From assembly GCA_964622625.1 (NCBI GenBank), contig CAZUUQ010000037.1, positions 1 through 25,316 on the forward strand: a stretch of DNA of 25,316 nucleotides, in the 5' to 3' direction. This DNA comes from CAZCWM01 sp964622625 (GTDB taxonomy: Bacteria > Planctomycetota > Phycisphaerae > Phycisphaerales > Phycisphaeraceae). Under the pieces are notes generated by a model. The model was not told where the DNA came from. It saw nothing but the letters and a program-made list of their open reading frames with translations, and did no database searches. Below are positions 1-7,125 of the stretch, one piece after another (positions within the stretch are counted from its first letter, which is position 1; every line of letters begins with the position of its first letter). The translations under genes were made by a program, and so were the position numbers.

Positions 1-105
1 CGGCCGAGTCACCGTTGGCGACGGACGCCTGGTCCATCAGAGCGCACGGGGCTATGATTGCTGACCGCGGTCGATCGCATCTCTACTGAGTCAAAGGAGT
101 TGGAC

Positions 106-279
106 ATGCTGCTGGTCAAGATCATTCTGGCGATCCTGCTGCCGCCGGCGGCGGCTTTCCTGCAGGTCGGGCTTACCGTTCACTTCTGGCTGAATCTCGT
201 CCTGACGCTGCTGGGTTGGTTCCCGGGCATGATCCACGCTCTGTGGCTGGTCGCGACGGACAGGAAAGTGGTGGTTTGA
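106..279 (+). CDS. Pmp3/YqaE-family small membrane protein
   Basis: A 57-residue, very hydrophobic protein with two membrane segments (about residues 4-24 and 27-48). Between them is the polar turn with nearby Pro residues typical of the Pmp3/YqaE (UPF0057) proteolipid family. The segment ILAILLPPAAAF followed by FWLNLVLTLLGWFPGMIHALW matches the family pattern of a Pro pair in helix 1 and a W-PG-HA signature in helix 2. The family is linked to membrane potential and stress responses; its molecular role is unclear. An in-frame ATG at 58 is possible, but the start at 106 has AAAGGAG (93-99) six bases upstream and gives the usual family length, so I prefer it. It appears to stand alone. Confidence 0.8.
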   Translation: MLLVKIILAILLPPAAAFLQVGLTVHFWLNLVLTLLGWFPGMIHALWLVATDRKVVV

Positions 280-311
280 CCTCCAGGCGCGAAAATTTGC
301 CCAGATTACCG

Positions 312-340
312 TTGACTCGGCGGAAAACCAGGCGGATAAT
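312..340 (+). promoter_or_regulatory. Sigma70-like promoter upstream of the 469-846 gene
   Basis: TTGACT (312-317) and GATAAT (335-340) are separated by exactly 17 bp, each matching the consensus in five of six positions. Transcription would begin near 347, leaving a leader of about 120 nt before the gene at 469. That leader contains an eight-codon reading frame, MSLAELNF (402-428), with GGAG (393-396) upstream. Whether it is translated cannot be told from sequence. Confidence 0.5.
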
Positions 341-468
341 CCATGGCAGCGGTGTTCTCGCCGGTTGGTTTCGGGGCATATCCCTTCACGGCGGAGTTCG
401 CATGTCATTAGCTGAACTGAACTTCTGAAGACAGGCGGGAGGCGGCACGGGCGCCATGGAGGTGCGTG

Positions 469-846
469 ATGTCATCCGTTGATCCGTTCGTGGAATTGGA
501 AGTTCGCACTCTGTTGAGTAGCGAGTCGCGACGTCTGACGTGGGGAGGGATGGAGCCCTGCGAACCGCTATGGGCGTCTATTCCCGGGTTGCCGGGACAG
601 TTGGCTGAGCTGGCTGAGCGATGCTGGGACCGCTCGCCCCGTCAACTGGCACCGATGGTCCGTCGGATGCTGATGGAGCCGCAGTTCTGCGATGAGGCTG
701 GCGACAATGTGGTGGATGACGATCTGTGCCGCCATGTGGAGGAGGAAGTCGCCGCCGTGCTGAGAGTTCTGGAACTGCTGCGCGCTCGGCATATCACGGA
801 CGGCATGGGGGGACATCTGGACGCTGTGATTCCGATGTGCGGTTGA
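469..846 (+). CDS. Unrecognised 125-aa acidic protein
   Basis: I do not recognise a family. The start at 469 has GGAGG (458-462) six bases upstream; a GTG at 466 is directly adjacent but spaced less well. The protein is predicted soluble, with no signal peptide or membrane segment. It is rich in Leu, Glu and Arg and looks mostly helical: an N-terminal amphipathic stretch, a short Gly/Pro-rich turn around residues 38-45, and a long acidic helix around 85-107 (DDLCRHVEEEVAAVLRVLEL). Cysteines occur at the turn, in the acidic helix and near the C-terminus, but not as a CxxC pair. A good ribosome-binding site and an upstream promoter support a real gene. Neighbours give no functional clue. Confidence 0.6.
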   Translation: MSSVDPFVELEVRTLLSSESRRLTWGGMEPCEPLWASIPGLPGQLAELAERCWDRSPRQLAPMVRRMLMEPQFCDEAGDNVVDDDLCRHVEEEVAAVLRVLELLRARHITDGMGGHLDAVIPMCG

Positions 847-944
847 GCGGGGTCGGGGCGTCGCGGCTCGATTTGAGCACTTTGCCGGCTGGTGCCTGAA
901 GTCGGATGTGGCCCTTTCGGGGGCGGACGGGTAGGCTCGGGGGG

Positions 945-1547
945 ATGCGGGTTACCTCGAAGAGTGAAGGCCGAGGCAGCGCCGAGGCGACCGCGCTTAT
1001 GGCTCTGGTGTGCTGTGCGCTGCTGGCAGGCCTGCTGTTGGGGCCGCTGGTGTTCGGCCGGGCCGCACCGCAGATGCATCAGCGGCTGTTCCTGGGCGGC
1101 GTCGCACAACAGCGCGACCTTCAGGAACATGACGCCGCGACCCGCGATCGCCTCGCCCGTCTCCAGGCCAGCGGCGTGACCGACGCGGCCGTCCGTGAAG
1201 CGATGGCGGCCGACGCCGCCGGACGCCGGCAACTCAAGGAACAACTCGACCTGGCGCTGGCTCATCGCCGCAGTGTGCAGCAGCAGTTTGTCACCGGCCT
1301 GCTGCTGGGGCTGGTCGGGTTGCTGGTCATCGAGGCCCTGGTGCGTTCGAGCGACCGCGGCGGCAACGTCACATCCCGGCTTGCCTGGGCGCGGGCGGCC
1401 GTATTGTCCCTGTGGCTCGTACTCTGGCTGGCGGCAGGCCCGACGCTTGGACCAACCACGATCGTCGCGGCGGCCGCGGTGTTTCTGCTGATGCTGGTGA
1501 TCGTATTCCGGCCGCGACGTCAGCGGCTCGCGCAGCCAACGGACTGA
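945..1547 (+). CDS. Four-helix membrane protein of unknown function
   Basis: An integral membrane protein without a family I recognise. From the start at 945 (MRVTSKSEGRG) it has a first membrane segment around residues 17-40. A polar Gln/Arg/Asp-rich helical stretch follows (about 50-110), likely extracytoplasmic or a coiled coil. Three closely spaced membrane helices come next (about 113-135, 150-167, 172-191) and a basic tail (FRPRRQRLAQPTD). The layout of one helix, a soluble helical domain and then a helical bundle resembles small sensor or scaffold proteins, but no catalytic motif is visible. An in-frame ATG at 906 would add 13 residues; neither start has a convincing ribosome-binding site. 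The stop codon is only one base from the convergent gmhA stop. Confidence 0.6.
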   Translation: MRVTSKSEGRGSAEATALMALVCCALLAGLLLGPLVFGRAAPQMHQRLFLGGVAQQRDLQEHDAATRDRLARLQASGVTDAAVREAMAADAAGRRQLKEQLDLALAHRRSVQQQFVTGLLLGLVGLLVIEALVRSSDRGGNVTSRLAWARAAVLSLWLVLWLAAGPTLGPTTIVAAAAVFLLMLVIVFRPRRQRLAQPTD

Positions 1548-1548
1548 T

Positions 1549-2157
1549 CTACTGCCCCGCCCCCGCCAGCACGGGATCGAGCAGGTCGCAGAGGCTGTGA
1601 TACAGCAGCAGGTGGGCTTCCTGGATGCGCTGGGTGTTGTGCGAAGGCACGAGCAGTTCGATGTCGGCCAGGCCCTTGCACTTACCGCCGTCGCGGCCGA
1701 GGAACGCGATGCGCGTCATGCGTCGGGCGGCGGCTGCTTCGAGGGCCAGGCGGACGTTGGCGCTGTTGCCGCTGGTGGAAAAGACCGTCAGCACGTCGCC
1801 CGCGCTGCCGAGGGCCTGTACCTGCCGGGCGAAGATCTGCTCGGCGGGAAAGTCGTTGATCAGGGCGGTGCTCAAGGCGTTGCAGGCGGTCATGTCAATG
1901 GCCGCAAACCCCGGCCGATCGAGCTGGTAGCGGCCGGCGATCTCGCAGGTCAGATGGGCGCTGTCGGCCGCGCTGCCGCCATTGCCGCAGCACAGCAGCT
2001 TGCGACCGCTCAGCAACGCCTGCCCGATGGCATCGACCGCCTGTGCCAGCGGACCGGCCAGCGGTTCGAGGCGTGCGTGAAGTTCACCGGCCGCACGAAT
2101 GTTGGCGGTGAGGGTCCGGCTGGCGACGGAAGCGCAGGCGTCGGGCATATCGTCCAT
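1549..2157 (-). CDS. gmhA: Phosphoheptose isomerase (SIS domain)
   Basis: A GmhA-type sugar isomerase, which converts sedoheptulose 7-phosphate to D-glycero-D-manno-heptose 7-phosphate for LPS inner-core precursors. The SIS-domain phosphosugar loop CGNGGSAADSAH is present, followed by a conserved acidic residue in the segment TCEIAGRY and the second phosphate loop STSGNSANV. The C-terminal helix RIQEAHLLLYHSLCD carries the Gln and His positions used in catalysis by E. coli GmhA. Length is close to the usual 190-200 residues. The start is uncertain: TTG at 2175, ATG at 2157 and ATG at 2148 are all in frame and none has a clear ribosome-binding site. It lies 41 bases downstream of the dehydrogenase (22 if TTG is used), probably in one transcript. 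A related DiaA-type SIS protein is the main alternative, but the RIQE...H pattern favours GmhA. Confidence 0.85.
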   Translation of the reverse strand: MDDMPDACASVASRTLTANIRAAGELHARLEPLAGPLAQAVDAIGQALLSGRKLLCCGNGGSAADSAHLTCEIAGRYQLDRPGFAAIDMTACNALSTALINDFPAEQIFARQVQALGSAGDVLTVFSTSGNSANVRLALEAAAARRMTRIAFLGRDGGKCKGLADIELLVPSHNTQRIQEAHLLLYHSLCDLLDPVLAGAGQ

Positions 2158-2197
2158 TCCAGCGGCCGCGGACAAACGCGCGAACGGCCGAAAGTTT

Positions 2198-3013
2198 CTA
2201 CATTTGAGCCTTCATCATACGCCGCATCACATACGCGCTTAAGCCCGGACACGCCGTCATCACCGCCAGGCCGAGGCGGGCCCCGGCATTGGGCCACACT
2301 TCCGGGCGAGGGCGGCGCAGAGCCTTGATGATACTGCCCGCCACCTTGTCGGCCGACTGCCGCATCGGCTTGGGCGTGTTGTTGCCCCGGTGGTAGACCG
2401 GGTCGGACGCCCGCGCCATGGCCTGCCAGAACTCCGTGTGTGTGCCCACGGGATGCACTGTGGTCACATCTATGTTCTCGTCCGCGAGCTCCGCACGCAT
2501 GGCGCAACCTATGGCGTCCTGGGCCGACTTGGTCGCGGAGTACAGGCCGTGCAGCGGCGGGGCGATCTCGCTGGCGGCGCTGGAGCAGATCAGAATGTGT
2601 CCGCCGCCGAACTTGCGCATGGTGGGTACGGCCGCGTGCATCACGTGCAGCGTCCCGAAGAAGTTGGTCTCGAAGATCGCCCGCGCCTGGTGCAGCGTCG
2701 TCCGATCCACCGGGCCCGACAGGCCGTAACCCGCATTGGCGAAAACTGCGTCCAGCCGGCCCAGACGCGAGGCCGTCTGTTCGATCATCTGAAACATCAG
2801 GTCGCGGTCGCATACATCGGCCGCGAACACATCCGACTTGCCGCCCGCCTGCTGGCACGCAGCCGCCACCTGACGCAGACGGTCCTCTCGTCGGGCATTG
2901 AGCACCACGTGCATGCCCTCGGCCGCACACGCCACCGCTGTGGCCGCACCGATGCCGCTGCTGGCGCCGGTGATGACGATGACCCGATCCCGGAGCGTGC
3001 TGGTCCTGCCCAT
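2198..3013 (-). CDS. Short-chain dehydrogenase/reductase (SDR)
   Basis: A classical SDR of 271 residues. The Rossmann cofactor motif TGASSGIG is at residues 15-22, NAG appears in FANAGYG, and the catalytic Ser precedes YSATK, which gives the Tyr-x-x-x-Lys pair. An Arg in the loop after strand 2 (NARRED) suggests preference for NADP(H). The C-terminal 40 residues are basic (LRRPRPEVWPNAGARL) and resemble membrane-associated SDRs of the YqjQ/DltE-like group. The substrate cannot be inferred. An upstream frame extends to 3124, but AGGAA (about 3018-3022) sits five bases before the ATG at 3013 and the cofactor motif then falls at the normal place. It is divergent from pyrE and probably cotranscribed with gmhA. 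Confidence 0.88.
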   Translation of the reverse strand: MGRTSTLRDRVIVITGASSGIGAATAVACAAEGMHVVLNARREDRLRQVAAACQQAGGKSDVFAADVCDRDLMFQMIEQTASRLGRLDAVFANAGYGLSGPVDRTTLHQARAIFETNFFGTLHVMHAAVPTMRKFGGGHILICSSAASEIAPPLHGLYSATKSAQDAIGCAMRAELADENIDVTTVHPVGTHTEFWQAMARASDPVYHRGNNTPKPMRQSADKVAGSIIKALRRPRPEVWPNAGARLGLAVMTACPGLSAYVMRRMMKAQM

Positions 3014-3105
3014 GAGATTTCCTGCAATTGTGATGGCTGCGATGAGCCAGAGTGTACCGACCGCCGGCGGACCGTGCCCCCGTCCCCGTCGCCGACCGCA
3101 GGCCC

Positions 3106-3111
3106 TATACT
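3106..3111 (+). promoter_or_regulatory. Candidate -10 element for pyrE
   Basis: TATACT (3106-3111) lies 32 bases before the pyrE ATG in the 130-bp gap between divergent genes. No good -35 hexamer is visible 16-18 bp upstream because that stretch is C-rich. This is a weak call based on position and one hexamer. Confidence 0.3.
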
Positions 3112-3143
3112 TGGCCGCCTTCACCTACGATGGATGCTCGACC

Positions 3144-3668
3144 ATGAACGACGCCACCCTTATCCAGCGCATCTGCGATGCAGCCCTGCTCCGCGGCCAC
3201 TTCACCCTCCGCAGCGGTCGCACCAGCCGCTACTACCTCGACAAGTACCTTTTCGAAACCCAGCCCGACATTCTGGCCGAACTGGGCCGCCGCTTTGCCG
3301 TCCGCATCGGGGACGACGTGGACGTGCTGGCCGGCGCCGAGCTGGGCGGTATCCCGCTGGTCGCCGCCGCATCCATCGCCAGCGGCAAGCCCTGCGTGCT
3401 GATCCGTAACCAGAAAAAGGAGTATGGCACAGCCAAACTGCTCGAGGGCAGGCTTGAGAAAGACCAGCGCGTCGTCATCGTCGAGGACATCGCCACCACC
3501 GGCGGACAGGTGCTCGAAGCCGCGAAGGTCATCACCGCCGCCGGGGCCGTGATCGTCAAGATCATCGCCGTGATCGACCGCCAGGAAGGGGCCCGCGAGA
3601 ACATCGAGTCAGCCGGCTACGATTTTGAAAGCCTGCTGACGAAGACCGACCTGGGCATCGATGAATGA
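3144..3668 (+). CDS. pyrE: Orotate phosphoribosyltransferase
   Basis: A type I phosphoribosyltransferase that makes orotidine 5'-monophosphate from orotate and PRPP in pyrimidine synthesis. The PRPP-binding signature VVIVEDIATTGGQ is at residues 110-122. The substrate/PRPP loop RNQKKEYGTAKLLEG (88-102) has the conserved Lys-Lys-Glu-Tyr-Gly pattern. An N-terminal GHFTLRSGRTSRYYLDK segment matches the orotate-site region, where GHF-L-SG-S-Y is usual. It has 174 residues, slightly shorter than the E. coli enzyme but normal for the bacterial/archaeal short form. The frame is open upstream to 2898, but homology starts at the ATG at 3144. No other pyrimidine gene is adjacent. Confidence 0.95.
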   Translation: MNDATLIQRICDAALLRGHFTLRSGRTSRYYLDKYLFETQPDILAELGRRFAVRIGDDVDVLAGAELGGIPLVAAASIASGKPCVLIRNQKKEYGTAKLLEGRLEKDQRVVIVEDIATTGGQVLEAAKVITAAGAVIVKIIAVIDRQEGARENIESAGYDFESLLTKTDLGIDE

Positions 3669-3696
3669 GCGGTGAACGGTGAGCGGCGGATCCAGC

Positions 3697-3724
3697 GGCG
3701 AAGGAGGAGGGCGTCGCCTTCGCC
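3697..3724 (+). terminator. Hairpin downstream of pyrE
   Basis: GGCGAAGG (3697-3704) and CCTTCGCC (3717-3724) form a perfect 8-bp stem with a 12-nt loop, 29 bases after the pyrE stop. There is no T-run, so it would be a Rho-assisted or weak terminator, or an mRNA-stabilising hairpin. Confidence 0.35.
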
Positions 3725-3788
3725 CGGTATTGGCCCGTGATCGGATCTCCGAGAACGCCACGCGATAGCGGCTGATAGTCCCTGGGGA

Positions 3789-3817
3789 TTCAAGGCCAAG
3801 GTCGGGGATGCTAGACT
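3789..3817 (+). promoter_or_regulatory. Possible promoter for the LeuC-like gene
   Basis: TTCAAG (3789-3794) and TAGACT (3812-3817) are 17 bp apart. The -35 match is poor (three of six) and the -10 fair (four of six). The resulting leader of about 95 nt contains a GC-rich inverted repeat, CGCGGCCG (3856-3863) and CGGCCGCG (3890-3897). I found no leucine-rich leader peptide in this leader. Confidence 0.3.
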
Positions 3818-3918
3818 ATGCATTGGCCGCCGGTCGAGTCTGCGTCAGCAGTTGCCGCGGCCGCCCCGGCCGTACCGGCCCCGACCCCCCGGCCGCGTTG
3901 CCTTGCAGGAGCCCGCGC

Positions 3919-5325
3919 ATGCCCCGCCCGATGACCATGACCGAGAAGATCCTCGCCCGCCACGCCGGCCGCGACAGCGTCGAACCCGGTGAAAACGTCT
4001 GGGTGGATGTCGACGTGCTCATGACCCACGACGTCTGCGGGCCGGGCACCATCGGCATTTTCCACGAGGAGTTCGGCCCGGACGCCAAGGTGTGGGACCG
4101 CGACCGCGTGGTCATCATCCCCGACCACTACATCTTCACGGCCGAGCAGAAGTGCCATCGCAACATTCAGATTCTGCGCGATTTCGTGAAGCAGCAGGGC
4201 CTGCGCTACTACTACGACGCCGACTTCGTCACCGGCGAGGGCATGCCCAGCCCTTATCGCGATCCATCGAAGACCAGCTACAAGGGCGTCTGCCATAAGG
4301 CATTGCCCGAAGAGGGCCACGTCCGCCCCGGTGAAATCCTGCTGGGCACCGACAGCCACACCTGCACGGCCGGGGCGTTCGGGCAGTTCGCCAGCGGCGT
4401 GGGCAACACCGACGCCGCCTTCACCCTCGGCACAGGCAGAACCTGGCTCAAAGTCCCGCCGACGATGAAGTTCACCTTCCACGGCCAGATTCCGCCGTAC
4501 CTGACGGCCAAGGACCTGATTCTCGCGGTCATCGGCGAAATCAGCGTCAGCGGCGCGACGTACAAGACGATGTACTTCGCCGGCGACGGCATCGCGTCGC
4601 TCACGCTCGAAGACCGCATGACGCTGACGAACATGGCCATCGAAGCCGGCGGCAAGAACGGCGTGTGCGACGTCGATGAGAAGACACTGGCCTACGTCCG
4701 CCATCGTTCGACGCGCCCGCAGTGGGACGTCGTGGCCGACGATCCCGGTGCTGAATACTGCTATGAGCACACGTGGGACCTGTCGACGCTTGAGCCGCTG
4801 GTCGCCAAGCCGCACAGCCCGGACAACCGCGACACCGCCCACAACTGCCGCAACGTCAAGCTCGACCGCGCGTACATCGGCTCATGCACCGGCGGGAAGA
4901 TCACCGACATGATCTTCGCGGCCAACATCCTGCGCGGGCGGGAGGTGAAGATCCCCACCTATGTTGTGCCCGGCTCGACCGAGGTGCACAAGGACATGCT
5001 GCGCCTCAACATCGCCGGCGAGGTGAAAGCCCCCGGCGAAAGCAGCGTCTACGAAGTGCTCCAGGAGGCCGGCTGCCTCATCGGCGCATCGGGCTGCGCC
5101 GCGTGCCTGGGCGGGCCGGTCGACACCTTCGGCCGCCTCAATGAGCCGATCACCTGCATCAGCACCACGAACCGCAACTTCCCCGGCCGCATGGGCCACA
5201 AGGATGCCGGCGTCTACCTCGCCAGCCCGCTGACCGCGGCAGCCAGCGCGTTGACCGGTTACGTCACCGACCCGCGCGAATACGTCACCGAGCCGATCGT
5301 CACCGGCTCAGCCGGCGTGGTGTAA
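3919..5325 (+). CDS. leuC: 3-isopropylmalate dehydratase large subunit (LeuC/HacA-like)
   Basis: An aconitase-superfamily hydro-lyase large subunit of 468 residues. The three [4Fe-4S] cysteines are in place: Cys323 in IGSCTGG, and Cys393 and Cys396 in GCAACLGG. Other family features are LMTHDVCGPG near the N-terminus, LLGTDSHTCTAGAFGQFASG, and TTNRNFPGRMGH near the C-terminus, which binds substrate. The likely reaction is isomerisation of 2- and 3-isopropylmalate in leucine synthesis; a homoaconitase or related dehydratase is also possible from sequence. Upstream frame exists to 3808, but GCAGGAG (3906-3912) lies six bases before the ATG at 3919. The small swivel-domain subunit (LeuD) that this enzyme needs is not adjacent and must be encoded elsewhere. 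Confidence 0.85.
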   Translation: MPRPMTMTEKILARHAGRDSVEPGENVWVDVDVLMTHDVCGPGTIGIFHEEFGPDAKVWDRDRVVIIPDHYIFTAEQKCHRNIQILRDFVKQQGLRYYYDADFVTGEGMPSPYRDPSKTSYKGVCHKALPEEGHVRPGEILLGTDSHTCTAGAFGQFASGVGNTDAAFTLGTGRTWLKVPPTMKFTFHGQIPPYLTAKDLILAVIGEISVSGATYKTMYFAGDGIASLTLEDRMTLTNMAIEAGGKNGVCDVDEKTLAYVRHRSTRPQWDVVADDPGAEYCYEHTWDLSTLEPLVAKPHSPDNRDTAHNCRNVKLDRAYIGSCTGGKITDMIFAANILRGREVKIPTYVVPGSTEVHKDMLRLNIAGEVKAPGESSVYEVLQEAGCLIGASGCAACLGGPVDTFGRLNEPITCISTTNRNFPGRMGHKDAGVYLASPLTAAASALTGYVTDPREYVTEPIVTGSAGVV

Positions 5326-5502
5326 GCGTGTGTCGTCGGCAGAGACAGGCGCAATGGCTCTTCGATGGCGTCAGCGTACCCCTGCGGCCGCACGACACGG
5401 TTGGCATGGCCGCGGGCAAGAGCGGAGAATGCCTTCTGCCTCGCCTGTAGCGTTGCAGCGCCAACGCATTCTCTTAACCGCCCGGCACGAAAGGTTCTGT
5501 CG

Positions 5503-6507
5503 ATGGTTCGTCTTGCCCTGCTCGGCTGCGCCCACATCCATACCCCCGGCTTCATCAAAATGCTCGCGAAACGCGACGATGCCAAGGTCGTGGCCGTCTT
5601 CGACGACGACCCGCAGCGGGCAGCGAAGAATGCCGACCAGGTCAACGCCCCGGTGGTGGACGATCTCGACGGCCTGCTGGGCGACGAACAGCTCGACGCG
5701 GTAATCGTCTGCTCGGAGACGGACCGGCACGAGCCGCTGGTGCTCAAGGCCGCGGACGCGGGCAGGCACCTGTTCGTGGAAAAGCCGCTGGGTTTCGCAA
5801 CCGACGACGCCTTCCGCATGGCGGCCGCGATCGAGAAGGCTGGCGTGCTCTTTCAGACCGGCTACTTCCTGCGCGGCACGCCGATCCACCAGAAGCTCAA
5901 GGCCATGATTGACGCCGGCGATTTCGGCACGATCACGCGCGTGCGCCACAGCAACTGTCACAACGGCTCACTGGGCGGCTGGTTCGACACCGAATGGCGC
6001 TGGATGGCCGATCCACAGCGGGCCGGCTGCGGCGCCTTCGGCGACCTGGGCACACATTCGCTGGATATTCTCATGTGGCTGTTGGGTCCGGTGCAGCGCG
6101 TCGCCGCCGACGTGCGCGTGGTCACCGGCCGCTACGGCGAATGCGATGAAGCAGGCGAGGCCATGCTGGCTTTCGAGGGCGGCCCACTGGCGACGCTGGC
6201 CGGATCGTGGCTGGACCTGGCCAACCCCGTGCAATTGCTGATCAGCGGCACGCAGGCGCATGCCGCGGTGTTCAACGGCCAGCTTTACATTCAGTCGGAG
6301 GTCCTCAAGCTCGACGGGACGAAACCCGTGACCGATCTGCCCGCCGCCTGGCCGCATGCCTTCCACCTGTTTCTCGATGCCGTGGCCGGCAAGGCGAATA
6401 TCCCGCTGGTCAGCGTCCGCGAGGCCGCAATGCGCAGCAGCGTGATGGACGCGGTTTACCAGTCATCTCGCCAGCGGACGTGGATCGAGCCGCGGCGCTA
6501 CGTGTGA
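5503..6507 (+). CDS. Gfo/Idh/MocA-family NAD(P)-dependent oxidoreductase
   Basis: A 334-residue member of the glucose-fructose oxidoreductase / inositol dehydrogenase family. The N-terminal Rossmann domain starts at once (MVRLALLGCAHIHTPGF), with the glycine motif modified to G-C-A-H-I-H. The family's EKP motif is in HLFVEKPLGF, where the Lys is catalytic. GDLGTHSLDIL is the usual active-site His helix of the C-terminal domain. The substrate, probably a sugar, polyol or related carbohydrate, cannot be predicted. The in-frame extension to 5365 has no homology; AAAGG about eight bases before the ATG at 5503 supports the chosen start. It follows the LeuC-like gene by 177 bp, so cotranscription is uncertain. 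Confidence 0.88.
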   Translation: MVRLALLGCAHIHTPGFIKMLAKRDDAKVVAVFDDDPQRAAKNADQVNAPVVDDLDGLLGDEQLDAVIVCSETDRHEPLVLKAADAGRHLFVEKPLGFATDDAFRMAAAIEKAGVLFQTGYFLRGTPIHQKLKAMIDAGDFGTITRVRHSNCHNGSLGGWFDTEWRWMADPQRAGCGAFGDLGTHSLDILMWLLGPVQRVAADVRVVTGRYGECDEAGEAMLAFEGGPLATLAGSWLDLANPVQLLISGTQAHAAVFNGQLYIQSEVLKLDGTKPVTDLPAAWPHAFHLFLDAVAGKANIPLVSVREAAMRSSVMDAVYQSSRQRTWIEPRRYV

Positions 6508-6509
6508 AA

Positions 6510-6529
6510 CGGGCGGGCATTGCCGCCCG
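6510..6529. terminator. Hairpin between convergent genes
   Basis: CGGGCGG (6510-6516) and CCGCCCG (6523-6529) form a perfect 7-bp GC stem with a 6-nt loop in the 47-bp gap between the stops of the oxidoreductase and mobA. A second short stem (GCCGC/GCGGC) follows. No T-run is present on either strand. It could serve as a shared bidirectional terminator. Confidence 0.4.
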
Positions 6530-6554
6530 GGTGCCGCTTCCGCGGCGGCTGTGG

Positions 6555-7124
6555 TCAGGAAAACCGCGTCAGGTCGGCCGGCGTGTTGGCCTGCCAGTGC
6601 TCCGGCCAGTCGGTCGGCAGCGGGAGTGCCGCGACGGCGGCTGCGTTCAGAAGTTCCTGCATCCTGCGTCGCCCGTTCGCCAGGTGCTGCAGCGCCCGCG
6701 GCAGGATGGCGCGATGGTAGATCGCCGGCATCGGCTGCCAACCCCGGCCGCGGAACGCGACGGCCTCGACCTGGTCATCACCCTTGGCGCGATACGCCAG
6801 CAGCGTTTGCAGCCAATGTTCCCGCACAACCACGGCATCGCAGGAGCACAGCAGCAGCGTCCCGTCCGCGGGCGTTGCGCGCAGGGCCGTAACCAGCCCG
6901 CCCAGCGGGCCGTGCCCCGGTTCATGATCCGCGATCGTGGGCAACCCCAGGTCGGCATACTTGTCCGCGACGTCCGCGACGACGGCGATGTCCGACGCCA
7001 CCGGTCTGAGCATCTGCGCGACGCGCAGGATCAGCGGCTGATTGTCAAGGAGCGCGCGGGCCTTGTCGGACCCGAAGCGTGAGCTGCGCCCGCCGGCCAG
7101 AATGAACGCGGGTACACGCTGCAT
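6555..7124 (-). CDS. mobA: Molybdenum cofactor guanylyltransferase
   Basis: A nucleotidyltransferase of 189 residues that joins GMP to molybdenum-molybdopterin to form the guanine dinucleotide cofactor. The GTP-binding N-terminus FILAGGRSSRFGSDKA (residues 7-22) is canonical. DHEPGHGPLGGL (near residue 67) matches the family's conserved PGHGPLGGL-type segment, and LLCSCDAV (about 90-97) stands where most members have C-D-x-P. Here Pro is replaced by Val, a mild departure. It is the last gene of the Moco operon; its ATG is one base after the stop of the permease gene. The paralogous MocA (CTP-using) is the alternative, but the overall pattern favours MobA. Confidence 0.88.
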   Translation of the reverse strand: MQRVPAFILAGGRSSRFGSDKARALLDNQPLILRVAQMLRPVASDIAVVADVADKYADLGLPTIADHEPGHGPLGGLVTALRATPADGTLLLCSCDAVVVREHWLQTLLAYRAKGDDQVEAVAFRGRGWQPMPAIYHRAILPRALQHLANGRRRMQELLNAAAVAALPLPTDWPEHWQANTPADLTRFS

Positions 7125-7125
7125 G

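Noticed and set aside
1..64. Possible 3' end of a gene entering from the left (frame 2 reads RVTVGDGRLVHQSARGYDC, then stop at 62-64)
   Set aside because: Only about 20 codons are visible, with no recognisable motif, and other frames are also open over part of the stretch.
1597..2328. 243-aa plus-strand open frame opposite gmhA
   Set aside because: It is the antisense shadow of a clear SIS isomerase, and its composition (Gly, Ala, Arg-rich) is that of a GC-driven artefact.
2390..3409. 339-aa plus-strand open frame across the dehydrogenase and pyrE
   Set aside because: It runs antisense through the SDR gene and then out of frame through pyrE; no domain is visible.
3811..4842. 343-aa minus-strand open frame opposite the LeuC-like gene
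   Set aside because: Antisense shadow; the opposite strand encodes all conserved iron-sulfur motifs of the dehydratase.
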